A stretch of DNA of 64,000 nt from positions 1-64,000 of the forward strand of contig JAJTCO010000002.1 of the NCBI GenBank assembly GCA_021323265.1, given 5' to 3'. The translations under genes and the position numbers were made by a program. Under the pieces are notes generated by a model. That model made no database searches and was not told the DNA's origin. It was given only the letters and a program-made list of their open reading frames with translations. The DNA comes from Pseudoduganella sp. (GTDB taxonomy: Bacteria; Pseudomonadota; Gammaproteobacteria; Burkholderiales; Burkholderiaceae_D). Positions 41,869 through 51,600 of the stretch are shown here, one piece after another. Numbering within the stretch: the stretch's first letter is position 1; the number at the start of each line of letters is the position of its first letter.

Positions 41869-43251
41869 ATGATTGACTTAATGGCAAGTGCGGCCTTTGG
41901 CGCCGACACCAATCCGACTGAGCAAGAGCAGCAGGACGCCCTGCAGGCCCACTTCCAGCCCCACATTTCCGCCGACGAGATCGAGCAGGTGTACCACTTG
42001 AAGCGCGCCCAGCCGCTGCTGCAAGTGTTTACTGCGCTGTTCCACGGCGGCTTCGAGGGCGTGCTGGTGCGCCTGCTCGTCCTGCGCGAACTTGCCAATG
42101 AGACAACTTCGTCGGCGTTTTCGCGCGCCGACATCAACACGCGCCTGGCCTACCTGCTGCCGGAAAGCCGGGAAACCGTGCTGAACCGCCTGCGTTCCAA
42201 CGGCCTGCTGGCCTGGGATGCGCAGCAGTCCGTGTACCGCGTGACGCCCATGGCGCGCAACGTGCTCTCGGCCATCGACGGCTTGCTGGCCCTGGCCGCG
42301 CCCGACGACGACGCCGAAATGGGCTTCCTGCTGTCGCAGGTGGCCGGCGCGCAAGCGGTGGGCGGCATCACCACCGAGCAGCTGCAGCACCTGCTGGGCC
42401 GACTGGTGGACCTGACCGAGGAATTCCGCGACGCCATCGCCTCCGGTTCCGAGTTCCGCCTGCGCGAATCGCAGGCCAAGTGGCACCAGGCCTGCGACTG
42501 GGTTGAGAAGGGGTCGGAAATCCTGCGCGCCATCACCAGCGACGAAAATGCCGACAGCGCCACCCACCGCGCCGCGCAAGCCATCGGCCGCGCCCAGTCC
42601 CAGCTGCTGAACATGCAGGGCATGTTCTCGCGCGCGCTGAACCAGATCGAGCGCCAGCGCGTGCACCTGGGCCAGTCCGGCCTCTCCACCACCGATATCA
42701 AACGCTGGCTGCTGGCGCATGAGGACCTGTCCTCGCTGGCGGAAGATGCGATCGACCAACCGGTGAAACCGCTGTTCATCACGCCTGCCGAGATGATCGA
42801 CGTCGCCGAAACAGAATTAATGACCGAACGTGTAAACAACCAAGGGCTGAACGGCCTGCCGACCGGCCAGGATGCGCCGACCACCATCAACGACAGCCCG
42901 GCCATGCAGCGCGAGCTGGACGACTGGCTGGCGCGCCTGTCCGACTTCGCCCAGCTGAACAACTTCCCGGCCGTGGCCGAAGGCTCGCCACGCGAGGTCA
43001 AGGTGCACGAAGCGCTGCTGCCGGCGACCTTCGCGCTGGCCTCCTACCGCGCCTCCATGCTGCCGCTGCTGGGCGACGAAGCCGAAGCCTCGATGCAGGG
43101 CACCACGGCCGAACTGGCGCGCCTGCCGGTGCGCTTCGTGCCGCAGGACGAGATGGTGCAGCTGCCCGACCTCGAGATCGCCGCCATTTCCCTGGCCGCG
43201 CTCACCCTGGAATTAGACAAGACACAAGAAAGCGCAAAGTCCGATGAGTGA
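41869..43251 (+). CDS. mksF: MksF/kleisin-like subunit of a MukBEF-type condensin
   Basis: This 460-residue, acidic, all-helical protein has an N-terminal winged-helix region (PLLQVFTALFHGGFEGVLVR, then RLAYLLPESRETVLNRLRSN). A long middle helical part follows (AAQAIGRAQSQLLNMQGMFS). A C-terminal domain (LLPATFALASYRASMLPLLG) ends in a small winged-helix-like segment. This matches the kleisin (MukF/MksF/JetA) position and size. The call rests mainly on the operon order mksF-mksE-mksB with an SMC ATPase. Its stop overlaps the next ATG by 8 bases. Confidence 0.7.
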   Translation: MIDLMASAAFGADTNPTEQEQQDALQAHFQPHISADEIEQVYHLKRAQPLLQVFTALFHGGFEGVLVRLLVLRELANETTSSAFSRADINTRLAYLLPESRETVLNRLRSNGLLAWDAQQSVYRVTPMARNVLSAIDGLLALAAPDDDAEMGFLLSQVAGAQAVGGITTEQLQHLLGRLVDLTEEFRDAIASGSEFRLRESQAKWHQACDWVEKGSEILRAITSDENADSATHRAAQAIGRAQSQLLNMQGMFSRALNQIERQRVHLGQSGLSTTDIKRWLLAHEDLSSLAEDAIDQPVKPLFITPAEMIDVAETELMTERVNNQGLNGLPTGQDAPTTINDSPAMQRELDDWLARLSDFAQLNNFPAVAEGSPREVKVHEALLPATFALASYRASMLPLLGDEAEASMQGTTAELARLPVRFVPQDEMVQLPDLEIAAISLAALTLELDKTQESAKSDE

Positions 43252-43981
43252 TGATTCCCAGATCCTGATTGCGCGCCTGATGGCGCACCAGACCCTGCGC
43301 CGCGAAGACAAGATGGTCAAGCGCGTGCTGTCGGACGAGCATTTCCGCGCCGAAGTCGACGCGCGCCTGGCCGCCTGCGGCATGAAGCTGCTCGACAACG
43401 TGTATGCCGACCACGTGACGCTGGCCCTGCAGCGCGCCATCGAACCGAAGGTGTTCGGCGCCAAGGATGTCTGGCAGAACAACAATTTCGGCCTGGCGCG
43501 CGACGGCGTGGCCCTGCTGGTGGTGCTGTGGGCGCTGATCATCCTGCCCAAGCGCGAGCGCCAGGAGACCCACCAGCACGCGGACGACGACCAGAACGAC
43601 ATGTTCGGCACCGAGAAGCCCGTGCCGCGCGCGGAAGACACCTCGATCGGCATCCCGTACAAGGCGCTGCTGGCCGACTTCGGCGACAAGCTGGGCAAGA
43701 AGACCCGCATGGACATGAACCTGGGCATCCTCAGCAAGCTCGGTTTCATCGAGCGCCGCGGCGACATCGTGGTCGAAGGCCCGCTGCTGGACCTGCTGAT
43801 GGACACCGACCTGCTCAAGGAGCGCATCATCAACGGCGCCCTGGCCGACGTGTTCAAGCGCGCCCCGGCGCAGATCGTGCACATCCCGCGCGAAGTGCTG
43901 GCCGCGGCCAACGATCCGGAACCGGAACCTGCCCTCGAGCCCGAGCCAGTCCCCGCCGCAGAAACTCCAACGGAAGAATAA
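43244..43981 (+). CDS. mksE: MksE/MukE-like subunit of a MukBEF-type condensin
   Basis: This 245-residue protein has tandem winged-helix character (MAHQTLRREDKMVKRVLSDE, SIGIPYKALLADFGDKLGKK and LGILSKLGFIERRGDIVVEG). An acidic loop sits at residues 110-130 and an acidic tail at the end. Size and place match MukE/MksE/JetB, the kite-type subunit that binds the kleisin. It overlaps mksF by 8 bases and is 2 bases from mksB. Confidence 0.72.
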   Translation: MSDDSQILIARLMAHQTLRREDKMVKRVLSDEHFRAEVDARLAACGMKLLDNVYADHVTLALQRAIEPKVFGAKDVWQNNNFGLARDGVALLVVLWALIILPKRERQETHQHADDDQNDMFGTEKPVPRAEDTSIGIPYKALLADFGDKLGKKTRMDMNLGILSKLGFIERRGDIVVEGPLLDLLMDTDLLKERIINGALADVFKRAPAQIVHIPREVLAAANDPEPEPALEPEPVPAAETPTEE

Positions 43982-43983
43982 CG

Positions 43984-46803
43984 ATGTTCCAAATCAAATC
44001 CCTCGAGCTGGTCCACTGGGACTATTGGCAGCGCATCAAGAACATTCCACTGGATGCCAAGATCATCACCATCGCCGGCCAGAACGGCTCCGGCAAGACC
44101 ACCCTGCTGGACGCGCTGCGCACCCTGTTCGGCCTCGATTGCTCGATGGGCCGCACCTACAAGCACTACGCGCGCCACAGCGGCCAGCAGACGGCCTGGC
44201 TGCGCGCCGTGGTCGACAACAAGCCGCAGGGCAAGCAGCTCTCCAACCGCCCGTTCCGCAGCAGCGGTTTCTTCGCCGAAGACGAAGTGACCCTGTTCTG
44301 CCAGGTGCAGAAGAACGGCGGCGACTGGAAGCGTCAGTACCTGATGCGTCCGGGGAACGTGGACATCGAGGAAGTGACGGAAGCGAACGACTGGCTCGGC
44401 GTGGAGAACTACCGCAAGCGCCTGGCCAACGCCGGCCTGTCGCAAGCGATGTCCAAGGTGCTGGCGCTGGAGCAGGGCGAAACCGACAAGCTGTGCGAAT
44501 ATGCGCCGCGCCAGCTGCTGGACCTGGTGTTCCAGGTGTTCGGCGACAAGGAAGTGCTGGACGCCTACGACGAAGCCAAGCGCCACCAGCGCGACACCGA
44601 GGAAGAGCTGAAGCGCTTCGAAGCCGAACTGGAAGGCTCGCGCACCAACCTGGAAGGCCTGCGCCTGCGCGTGGCCAACTACCACCAGTGGGAAACGCTG
44701 CACAAGGAACGCCGCAATTTGCAGGAAGAAGTGCTGCCGTCGCTGGAGTACCACGAAGCGCGCGAGAAGTCCGGCAACATCAGCAAGCAGCTGCGCGAGG
44801 CGCGCAAGCCGCTGGCGCAGGCCGACCAGGTGCTGGCGGACAAGCGCAATGAAGTGGCGCGCCAGGCCAAGGCCCTGCAGGACGCGCAGCAGCAGGAAAC
44901 CCTGCTGGAACAGGAACAGACCGCGCTCACCTCGCGCCTGAACCTGATCAACGGCAAGCTCAAGCCGCTCGAATCGCTGGCCGAACAGAAGTCGCGCCTG
45001 CAAAAGCTGGCCGCCGAATCGGGCAGCGACGTCGCCGACGCCGCCGCCCAGCTCGAAGCGAAGGAAAGCGAGCTGCTGAAGCTGCGCGCCCAACGCGACG
45101 GCGTCTCCAACCGCATCGCGCAGGACAAGGCCACCATCAACGCGCTGCAGGGCAAGAGCGCCATGCCGGAGCCGGACAATGTGCGCGCCATGCGGCGCGC
45201 CCTGAACGAAGCCGGCATCCCGCACGCCATGCTGTCCGACATCGTCGAAGTCACCGACCCGAAATGGCAGGGCGCCGTGGAAGGCGTGCTGGGCGGCTAC
45301 GCCTCGGTGGTGCTGCTGGAGCGTTCATCGGACGCCGCCGCCGCCTACCGCCTGGCGGAGAAGGAACGCTACCGCCACTTCATCGTGCCCGACTGCGTCA
45401 AGGCGCACGAGCCGAAGAACCAGAGCCTGCTCTCGGTGGTGCGCTTCTCCGGCCTGGCGCCGGAATGGCTGATCGACCAGCTCTCGCGCATCACGCGCGT
45501 GGAATCGGTGGAAGAGGGCGCCAAGCTGGGCAACATCGAAGAATGGATCACGCCCGAGGCCTACCACAAGGAACGGCGCGGCGGCCGCTCGCTGTTCGTG
45601 GAAGCCTCGCGCTACCGCTTCGGCGCCGCCGGCAAGAGCTCGCGCATGGACGCGATCCAGAAGAACCTGCCGGCGCTGGAAGCGGAAGAAGACAAGTACA
45701 CCCTGCAGATTTCCAGGCTCGCCTCGGAGACCTCCGCGCTGAAAGCCCGCCTGGCCGGCGTGGACGCGGTGAAGGAGCTGTCCGCCCGTACCGAGGAATT
45801 CGACGAAGCCGCCCGTTCGGCCGTGCCGCTGCGCGCCGAGCGCCTGGAAGTGGGCACGCGCCTGGGCGAACTGCAAGGCCTGATGAAGAACGCCACCGTG
45901 GCGCGCACCAAGGCCGACACCGCGTGGCAAAACGCCCGCATGTCCCTGTCCGAAGCGGAAGCGGGCATGCGCCTGAACTTCAAGCGCCAGATGGAGCAGC
46001 GTGCCGACCACGCGCGCGCGCTGCTGGCGCTGCGCCGCCAATGGCGCCACCTGCCGGGCGCATGGCGCCGCCCGGCACGGCGCCTGGCGCTGGTGCAGCA
46101 GCACCAGAACGCGCACCAGGTCGACCTGCGCATCGCCAGCCTGCAAGCGTCGCTGGCGCGCGACGACTGGGAGCTCGACGCCACGGTCATCGACCAGTAC
46201 GCACGCCTGAACGAGCAGCTGAGCAACCGCAAATCGGAAACCGAAGAGCGCCGCTACCAGAACAACCGCGCCATCGAAGCCACCGCCAACGCGCGCGGCG
46301 CCTACATCGAACGCCTGCGCTACACGATCAAGACCTACTCGGCCAACATCAAGGAACTGGGCGCGCTGGCCAACATCGACGTGCACGTCGAACCGGTCAA
46401 GCTGGAAAACGACGACCTGCTGCTGGCGCAAGCCGGCCTGCAGGTACGCTTCAAGTTCGACGGCAAGGGCGCGATCGGCATGAACGACGGCGAAGCGTCG
46501 GGCGGCCAGCAGGTGATGAAGTCGCTGGTGCTGCTGATTGGCCTGCTGAAGTCCGAAGACGGCTCCGGCGGCTTCGTGTTCATCGACGAACCGTTCGCCC
46601 ACCTGGACATCCGCAACATCCAGCTGGTCGGCGAGTTCCTGAAGAACACCGACGCCCAATACCTGATGACGACGCCGCTCACGCACAACACCGACGTCTA
46701 CGACCCCTCCGACCTCACGCTCATCACGAGCAAGAAGAAGAAGGACACCCAGTGGGCGCAGCCGATCTTCGTGCTGCAGCGGCGCCAGGCGGCGGCCGCG
46801 TAA
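43984..46803 (+). CDS. mksB: MksB-like SMC ATPase
   Basis: This 939-residue SMC protein starts at ATG 43984. Walker A GQNGSGKTT lies near residues 32-40, a Q-loop-like FFAEDEVTLFCQV near 98, and a coiled coil from about 190 to 395. A hinge-like domain spans about 410-550 (LSDIVEVTDPKWQGAVEGVL, then VVLLERSSDAAAAYRLAEKE). A second coil, an ABC signature near 836 (GEASGGQQVMKSL) and Walker B FVFIDEPFAHLD near 863-875 follow. It is shorter than E. coli MukB, like MksB proteins. An Arg/Trp-rich patch near residues 690-705 (RRQWRHLPGAWRRPARR) is unusual for a coil. It is predicted to load on and extrude DNA with MksE/F. Confidence 0.82.
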   Translation: MFQIKSLELVHWDYWQRIKNIPLDAKIITIAGQNGSGKTTLLDALRTLFGLDCSMGRTYKHYARHSGQQTAWLRAVVDNKPQGKQLSNRPFRSSGFFAEDEVTLFCQVQKNGGDWKRQYLMRPGNVDIEEVTEANDWLGVENYRKRLANAGLSQAMSKVLALEQGETDKLCEYAPRQLLDLVFQVFGDKEVLDAYDEAKRHQRDTEEELKRFEAELEGSRTNLEGLRLRVANYHQWETLHKERRNLQEEVLPSLEYHEAREKSGNISKQLREARKPLAQADQVLADKRNEVARQAKALQDAQQQETLLEQEQTALTSRLNLINGKLKPLESLAEQKSRLQKLAAESGSDVADAAAQLEAKESELLKLRAQRDGVSNRIAQDKATINALQGKSAMPEPDNVRAMRRALNEAGIPHAMLSDIVEVTDPKWQGAVEGVLGGYASVVLLERSSDAAAAYRLAEKERYRHFIVPDCVKAHEPKNQSLLSVVRFSGLAPEWLIDQLSRITRVESVEEGAKLGNIEEWITPEAYHKERRGGRSLFVEASRYRFGAAGKSSRMDAIQKNLPALEAEEDKYTLQISRLASETSALKARLAGVDAVKELSARTEEFDEAARSAVPLRAERLEVGTRLGELQGLMKNATVARTKADTAWQNARMSLSEAEAGMRLNFKRQMEQRADHARALLALRRQWRHLPGAWRRPARRLALVQQHQNAHQVDLRIASLQASLARDDWELDATVIDQYARLNEQLSNRKSETEERRYQNNRAIEATANARGAYIERLRYTIKTYSANIKELGALANIDVHVEPVKLENDDLLLAQAGLQVRFKFDGKGAIGMNDGEASGGQQVMKSLVLLIGLLKSEDGSGGFVFIDEPFAHLDIRNIQLVGEFLKNTDAQYLMTTPLTHNTDVYDPSDLTLITSKKKKDTQWAQPIFVLQRRQAAAA

Positions 46804-46806
46804 GCG

Positions 46807-46998
46807 TCAGTCGCCGGTGGTGGTGATGCCGACGGCGCGATACAAGGGACAGAACTTGATCGCGCCCGTCGCCAGCGGCACCACGCCGATCCAGCCCCAC
46901 GGGCCGATCAGGTCCAGCAGGGTGGCCGCAATCAGGCCGGCACCGACAGCGATGCGCAAGGCACGGTCCACCGTGCCGACGTTGGTAATGATGCCCAT
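46807..46998 (-). CDS. DUF2892 membrane protein
   Basis: This 63-residue protein has a CAGGAGAAAG RBS. It contains NVGTVDRALRIAVGAGLIAA, a Gly/Trp turn and TGAIKFCPLYRAVGI, the exact DUF2892 pattern with two membrane helices. It converges on mksB with a 3-base gap. Confidence 0.88.
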   Translation of the reverse strand: MGIITNVGTVDRALRIAVGAGLIAATLLDLIGPWGWIGVVPLATGAIKFCPLYRAVGITTTGD

Positions 46999-47079
46999 GG
47001 CTTTCTCCTGTTTAACTGGCTACCAGTATGAGAAAGCCCGGCGCCGCGGGAAATGACCTGGATCAAATTCTGGCGAAGG

Positions 47080-47562
47080 TCACGCCGCTTCGCGCGCGGC
47101 GACGCCGAGGATGGCGTCCAGTTCCTTCTTCAGCGCCAGGGCCACGGGCCGGCCGCGGATGCGGTTCACCATCTCGAAGAAGGTGATGCGCATCGCCTTC
47201 AGGTCCTCCAGCGTGGCAGCCGCCTCCAGCCTGGCCTGCAGCACCTGGCCGCGCGAACCCAGGGTAGGCTCGATGGTGCGCGCATAGAACGCCCGCACCT
47301 GCGCCGCTTGCGCCGCCAGTTCCTGCTCGCTCGGCAGCACGGGCGGCGGCGGCAAGGCCTCGCCCTCCTCGATGAAGCCCTGCGCCAGCAGCTGCGCCAC
47401 CGCGCCCGCGTCGAGCCCGAGCCCGGTCACTTTCGGCAGCAGCTCTTCCATCGGATGGCGGCCATCGATCATCACAAGCAAGGTACGCATGCGCGACGGC
47501 AGTCCAAAAGTACGCGCCGCGATCTCCTCGCGCCCCTTCTCGGTCTTGTTGTACGTCGTCAT
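47080..47562 (-). CDS. Conserved hypothetical cytoplasmic protein
   Basis: This 160-residue protein follows a GAGGAAA-type RBS. It begins with a winged-helix-like segment (GREEIAARTFGLPSRMRTLL, then VMIDGRHPMEELLPKVTGLG and AVAQLLAQGFIEEG). A Pro-rich linker and a C-terminal helical half (FEMVNRIRGRPVALALKKEL) follow. It resembles small betaproteobacterial hypothetical proteins. No function is assigned. Confidence 0.72.
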   Translation of the reverse strand: MTTYNKTEKGREEIAARTFGLPSRMRTLLVMIDGRHPMEELLPKVTGLGLDAGAVAQLLAQGFIEEGEALPPPPVLPSEQELAAQAAQVRAFYARTIEPTLGSRGQVLQARLEAAATLEDLKAMRITFFEMVNRIRGRPVALALKKELDAILGVAAREAA

Positions 47563-47700
47563 AAGAACATTTCCTCATGGCAATCATTTCTGGTCACCCA
47601 GAATACACGACGTTTAAGGAAATGACATCATTTACTGCACCGCAAACGCCGCGCGCAGAATGACAGCCCCGTGACAAGCTGTTGTATTTTCCAAACAAAA

Positions 47701-47853
47701 ATTCGGGGTCAGCTCTGTCATTCGGACATAAGCTGCCCACTTTTGATCTAGCGCAAAGCATTCTTGCAGAAAATAAAACGCCCACGGCGGCACGTGGCCA
47801 ACGCGGGCATTTTGCGCCAGATCAACGGTGCGTCGCTGCTGTCCGAATGACAG
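47701..47853. repeat. REP-derived element with nested inverted repeats
   Basis: The start (ATTCGGGGTCAGCTCTGTCA) copies the repeat at 41779. Outer arms at 47715-47728 and 47840-47853 are perfect 14-bp reverse complements (TGTCATTCGGACA core). Inner arms at 47745-47757 and 47811-47823 match with one mismatch (GATCTAGCGCAAA). The remaining centre is GC-rich and has no ORF. It looks like a non-autonomous mobile repeat lying between two genes. Confidence 0.75.
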
Positions 47854-47867
47854 GCCTGGCACCGGCT

Positions 47868-48386
47868 TTAGTCTTGGGGCTGCGTGGCGCGCCAGCGCAG
47901 CAGGCCGATGGAGTAGGCGGCGAGGTAGCCGAGCAGCAGGCCGAAGGGGATGACCGTCAGGGGGTGCTGCAGCACTTCGGTGGAGTTGATGAGCTGCGGG
48001 CGTTCGGATTGGCGGTTAATGTAGAACTCGACGCCAATCTGCAACACGCGCGCGGCAAACAGCAGGCAGACCAGGATGGCGGTGCGGCTGGGCGGGGTGA
48101 AGTACAGCGTGCCTTCGCGGTTCTCGAAACGGGTCTTCTTGAGCGCGAACACGGCAAGCCAGGCGCCGGCCAGCACGGCGCCGGTCATCATCGACAGGGC
48201 CGGCGGATTGGCCAGCATCGATTGGGCGGCGGCCAGCAGCAGCAGTGGCAGTCCGGCCGCGCCCACCCAGTGCCGCCACGCGACCGATTCCTGGCGGCGG
48301 AACACCAGCTTCAGGCGCGAGTAGATGCGCCAGATCAGGACGGGGACGAGGATGAGCAGGACGACGGTGGTGACAGTCAGTTGCAT
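47868..48386 (-). CDS. Membrane protein, possibly CcdC/DUF1453-like
   Basis: This 172-residue protein has about five membrane helices (TVTTVVLLILVPVLIWRIYS, AAGLPLLLLAAAQSMLA and LTVIPFGLLLGYLAAYSIGL). A polar loop holds FENREGTLYFTPPSRTAI. That loop and the length resemble CcdC-like DUF1453 proteins, but the assignment is tentative. Confidence 0.65.
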   Translation of the reverse strand: MQLTVTTVVLLILVPVLIWRIYSRLKLVFRRQESVAWRHWVGAAGLPLLLLAAAQSMLANPPALSMMTGAVLAGAWLAVFALKKTRFENREGTLYFTPPSRTAILVCLLFAARVLQIGVEFYINRQSERPQLINSTEVLQHPLTVIPFGLLLGYLAAYSIGLLRWRATQPQD

Positions 48387-48469
48387 GGCGCGCGCGATGG
48401 GTGAAAAAGTAGGATTCTACCCGCAGGCGTAGAATAGGCGTCGTGATCTCGTTTTCTGGAGCTCCCGCC

Positions 48470-48643
48470 ATGGAAAAACACCGCATCCACGCCCACCGCG
48501 CGCCTGACCTGCCGGTGCCGGTCGATGAATCCCAGCCGCACCCCGAGCCGGTGCATCCGCACAATCCCGACCCGCAGGACGAGCCGGTGCCGGACCATAA
48601 TCCCGAGCTGGCCCCGCCCGGTCAGTCGAACGCCCAGTTGTAA
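48470..48643 (+). CDS. Small Pro/His-rich protein
   Basis: The ATG at 48470 has GGAG 9 bases upstream. The 57-residue product is rich in Pro, His, Asp and Glu (DLPVPVDESQPHPEPVHPHN, DPQDEPVPDHNPELAP), has no signal or membrane segment and is predicted disordered. The 3' end overlaps the convergent tamB end by 22 bases. Metal binding is conceivable from the His/Asp pattern but unproven. Confidence 0.5.
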   Translation: MEKHRIHAHRAPDLPVPVDESQPHPEPVHPHNPDPQDEPVPDHNPELAPPGQSNAQL

Positions 48644-51600
48644 AGCACGTCGAGCGCGTTGTTGGTGCCGGTCTGCAGTTGCAGCGACACGCGCGAGTTG
48701 AGCTTGTAGCGCAGCTTCACCAGGCTGGTGGCGCTGCCCGCCCCCTGTTCGAAGCTGAGGTAGGCGCGCGAGGACAGCTTCTTGCCGACCGTGACGACGG
48801 TGCTTTCCAGTCCCTTGGCCTGGCTCACGCCCAGTTCGTCGAGGCCGACGCGGTTGGCCAGGCTGGGGCCACCGCTGCCACCCAGCAGGGCGCCGGCGGC
48901 CGTGCCGAGCAAGCCCATTTCATTGCCTGCCATGTCGGCCGTGCCGTGTCCGAGCACGAGCCAGGCGAGTTTTTCGCTGTCCGGCACGGACGGCGTGGAG
49001 ACCAGCTTGGCAACGGGCGACAGGGCGGTGCCGCGCACTTCGACCCCGGCTTCGACATTGTGTTCGCTCAGTTCGTCCCCTTCGGGACGCTTGCGCACGG
49101 CGCGGATGTTAAGGCCCGGGTTGTCGTAGGCGCCGGTGAAATTGAGCACGCCGCGCTCGATCGCGAGGCGCTGGCCGTAGGCGGCATAGGTGCCGCTGAC
49201 CACGCGGATGCTGCCGTTGACGCGCGGGGCGCGGCGTTCGGTCATGCGGACGCGCACCGTGCCGGCCAACTGGGCGTCCAGCCCTTTGCCGCGCAGGGTG
49301 AAGTCGTCGCCCAGGTCCGCTTCCACGTCCACGGAAAGGGGCAGGGCGCCGCCGGCGGCGGGTTTCGGCTTGTCGCGGCCGAGGATGACAACGTCTTCGC
49401 TGATGGTGGGCGTGTCGAGCGCGGGCAGCTCGATGCTGGCGCGGTTGGCCTTGAACTTGCCGTCGAGTTCGAAGCGCTTGGCGTCGCGCACCAGGGTGCT
49501 GGTGCCACTCAGGACCAGGGTGCGGTCGGGGCGGTTGAAGACTTCCAGCTTGTCGGCGGCGAGCTTGAGGTCCATCGACATCTCGCCGTTGGCCAGGCGC
49601 AGCCAGCCTTCGGCTTGCGCGCTGCCTTCGGCGCCGTCGAAGCGCAGGCGCTGCAGCTGCAACTGGTCGCCGGCCACCTTGGCTTGCAGGGCGCCATTGC
49701 GCAGGCGGATGCCTTGCTCGGCCCAGTTGATGACCAGTCCCTCGCCTACCACTTCGCCATCGAGCAGCGGGTTGGCGATGGTGCCGCGGCCGGCGGCGCT
49801 GGCGCGCAGGGCGCCGTTCAGTTCCATGCCCTGCACGCCGAGCAGGGGCGAGAGCCAGGCGATGGAGGGCAGGCTGGCGCTGGCGCCGAACGACAGCGGG
49901 CTGTCGGACGGGATGCGGCCGTCGCGCAGCCGGGCGCTCGCTTCCAGGCGTGCGTTGCCGGCGCGGTCGCCGGCCAGTTCGAGCTGGGTGCGCAGCTGGT
50001 CGCCGGCCACCGTGAGGCGCGCGTCGAGCAGGCGCAGGCCGAGCTGGATCGGGCGTTCGCCGCCAGTGATGGTGATGTCGCCCTTTTCGCGGAACACGTG
50101 CAGCGAGCCGTCCAGCGCGGGCGCAGCGCCCGGCGTGGCTGCCGCGGCCAGGTCGATCGACCAGTCGGCGCCCAGCGTCATGGTGCTGGCGACGTTGCTG
50201 CGCCAGGTGTCGGACAGTTGCGCCAGGTAGCTGGCGTTGACGCCGGCGGCGCTGCCTTTGCTGCGCCAGCGCAGGCCGTTCTTTTCCAGGGTGTCGATGC
50301 GCAGGCTGCCTTCGGGCATGGCGATGGTGGCGCTGCCCAGCGCGATCTGCTCGGGGCGGGCCAGGCCTGCCACGCCCTGGCCCGGGCGCCCGGCAATGCG
50401 CAGCGTGGCGGGCGCCTGCAGGTTGAGGGCGAAGCGGCCCTTGTTCTGCAGGGCGTCGACGCTGCCGCTCCAGGTGCCGGGCGTGTAGCCGCCGCGCAGC
50501 CTGGCGCTGGCGTCGAAGTCGGGGTTGGCGGCGGCCAGTTGCAGCGTGTGGCTGCCGGCAGTGCCGGCCGCTTGCAGGCGCAGGCGGTCGAGCACGATGC
50601 CGGGGGCGCTGAAGCCCGTCAGGGTCAGGTCAGCCTGGAGCGGGTCGTCGGGATTGAGGGCGGTGCCGAGGGTGGCGCTGCCCTTGATGGCGGACAGTTC
50701 GCGCTGGCCGGGCAGGCGCAGGTGGGCGCCTTCCAGCGCGAGGCCGAGGGTGGGGCGGGCGTTGCCGCCGCTGCCGCTGCTGGCGTAGCCGCTGCCGCGC
50801 AGGCTGCCGGACCAGCCGCTGCCCAGCGCCGCCAGTTGCGGCGCGTCGAGCTTCCAGTCGATGCGGTCCTGCGGCTTGCCGAAGGCGCCTTTGGCTTGCA
50901 GCAGGTTGGGGCCGAAGCGCAGGTCGATGTCGCTGTCCTGCACGCGGCCGGGGCTGGCGGTGAACCTGGCGTGGCCGCTCAGGGCGGCCTTGCCGAGCGT
51001 GGAGGCGGGTTGCAGGCGCACGTCGGCGTGCGCCAGCCAGTCGGCGCTGGCGCGCAGCGTGGCGCTGAAGTCGGCATTGACGTTGCCGGCCAGCGGTGCG
51101 CCGAAGCTGGCCGGGTTGAGGCGGCTGGCGCTGCCCGCCACTGTCACTTCGCGCGCGCCGGCCAGGCTGGCCTCGCCGCTCGCGCGGATCACGCTGTCGC
51201 TGCGCGGCTGCGGGTCGGCCGCGCTGGGGCGGGCGTTCCTGGCCGCGGGCGCTAGGTAGGCCAGGCCGCGCGCTTCGGCGGTAAAGCTGGTGCGCGGCGC
51301 CTGGTAGCCGCCAGTGATGGTGCCGCTGGCGTTGGCGCTGCCTTGCAGTTGCGGGTCGAGCGCGGAAAGCTGGCCGGCGTCGAGCTGCCATGCCAGCTTG
51401 TCGCTTGCCGCGCCGAACGCGCCGCGCAGGCTGGCATTGTTGCGCGCGTAGGTGAGCTGCGCGTCGATGCCGCTGATGTGCTGCGCGTCGGCGCTGAGCT
51501 TGGCGCTGCCGGACAGGGGCTGGCCGAGCAGCTTGCTGGGCTGCATGGCAATGTTCAGTTGCGCGCGCCAGTGCGGCGCCAGGGTGCCGCTGGCCTGCAG

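Noticed and set aside
45264..46826. 520-codon frame overlapping mksB on the same strand
   Set aside because: Gly/Arg/Pro-rich shadow; the mksB frame contains the hinge, signature and Walker B motifs across this span.
48679..51255. 858-codon frame antisense to tamB
   Set aside because: Ala/Gly/Gln-rich shadow without features; TamB is complete on the minus strand.
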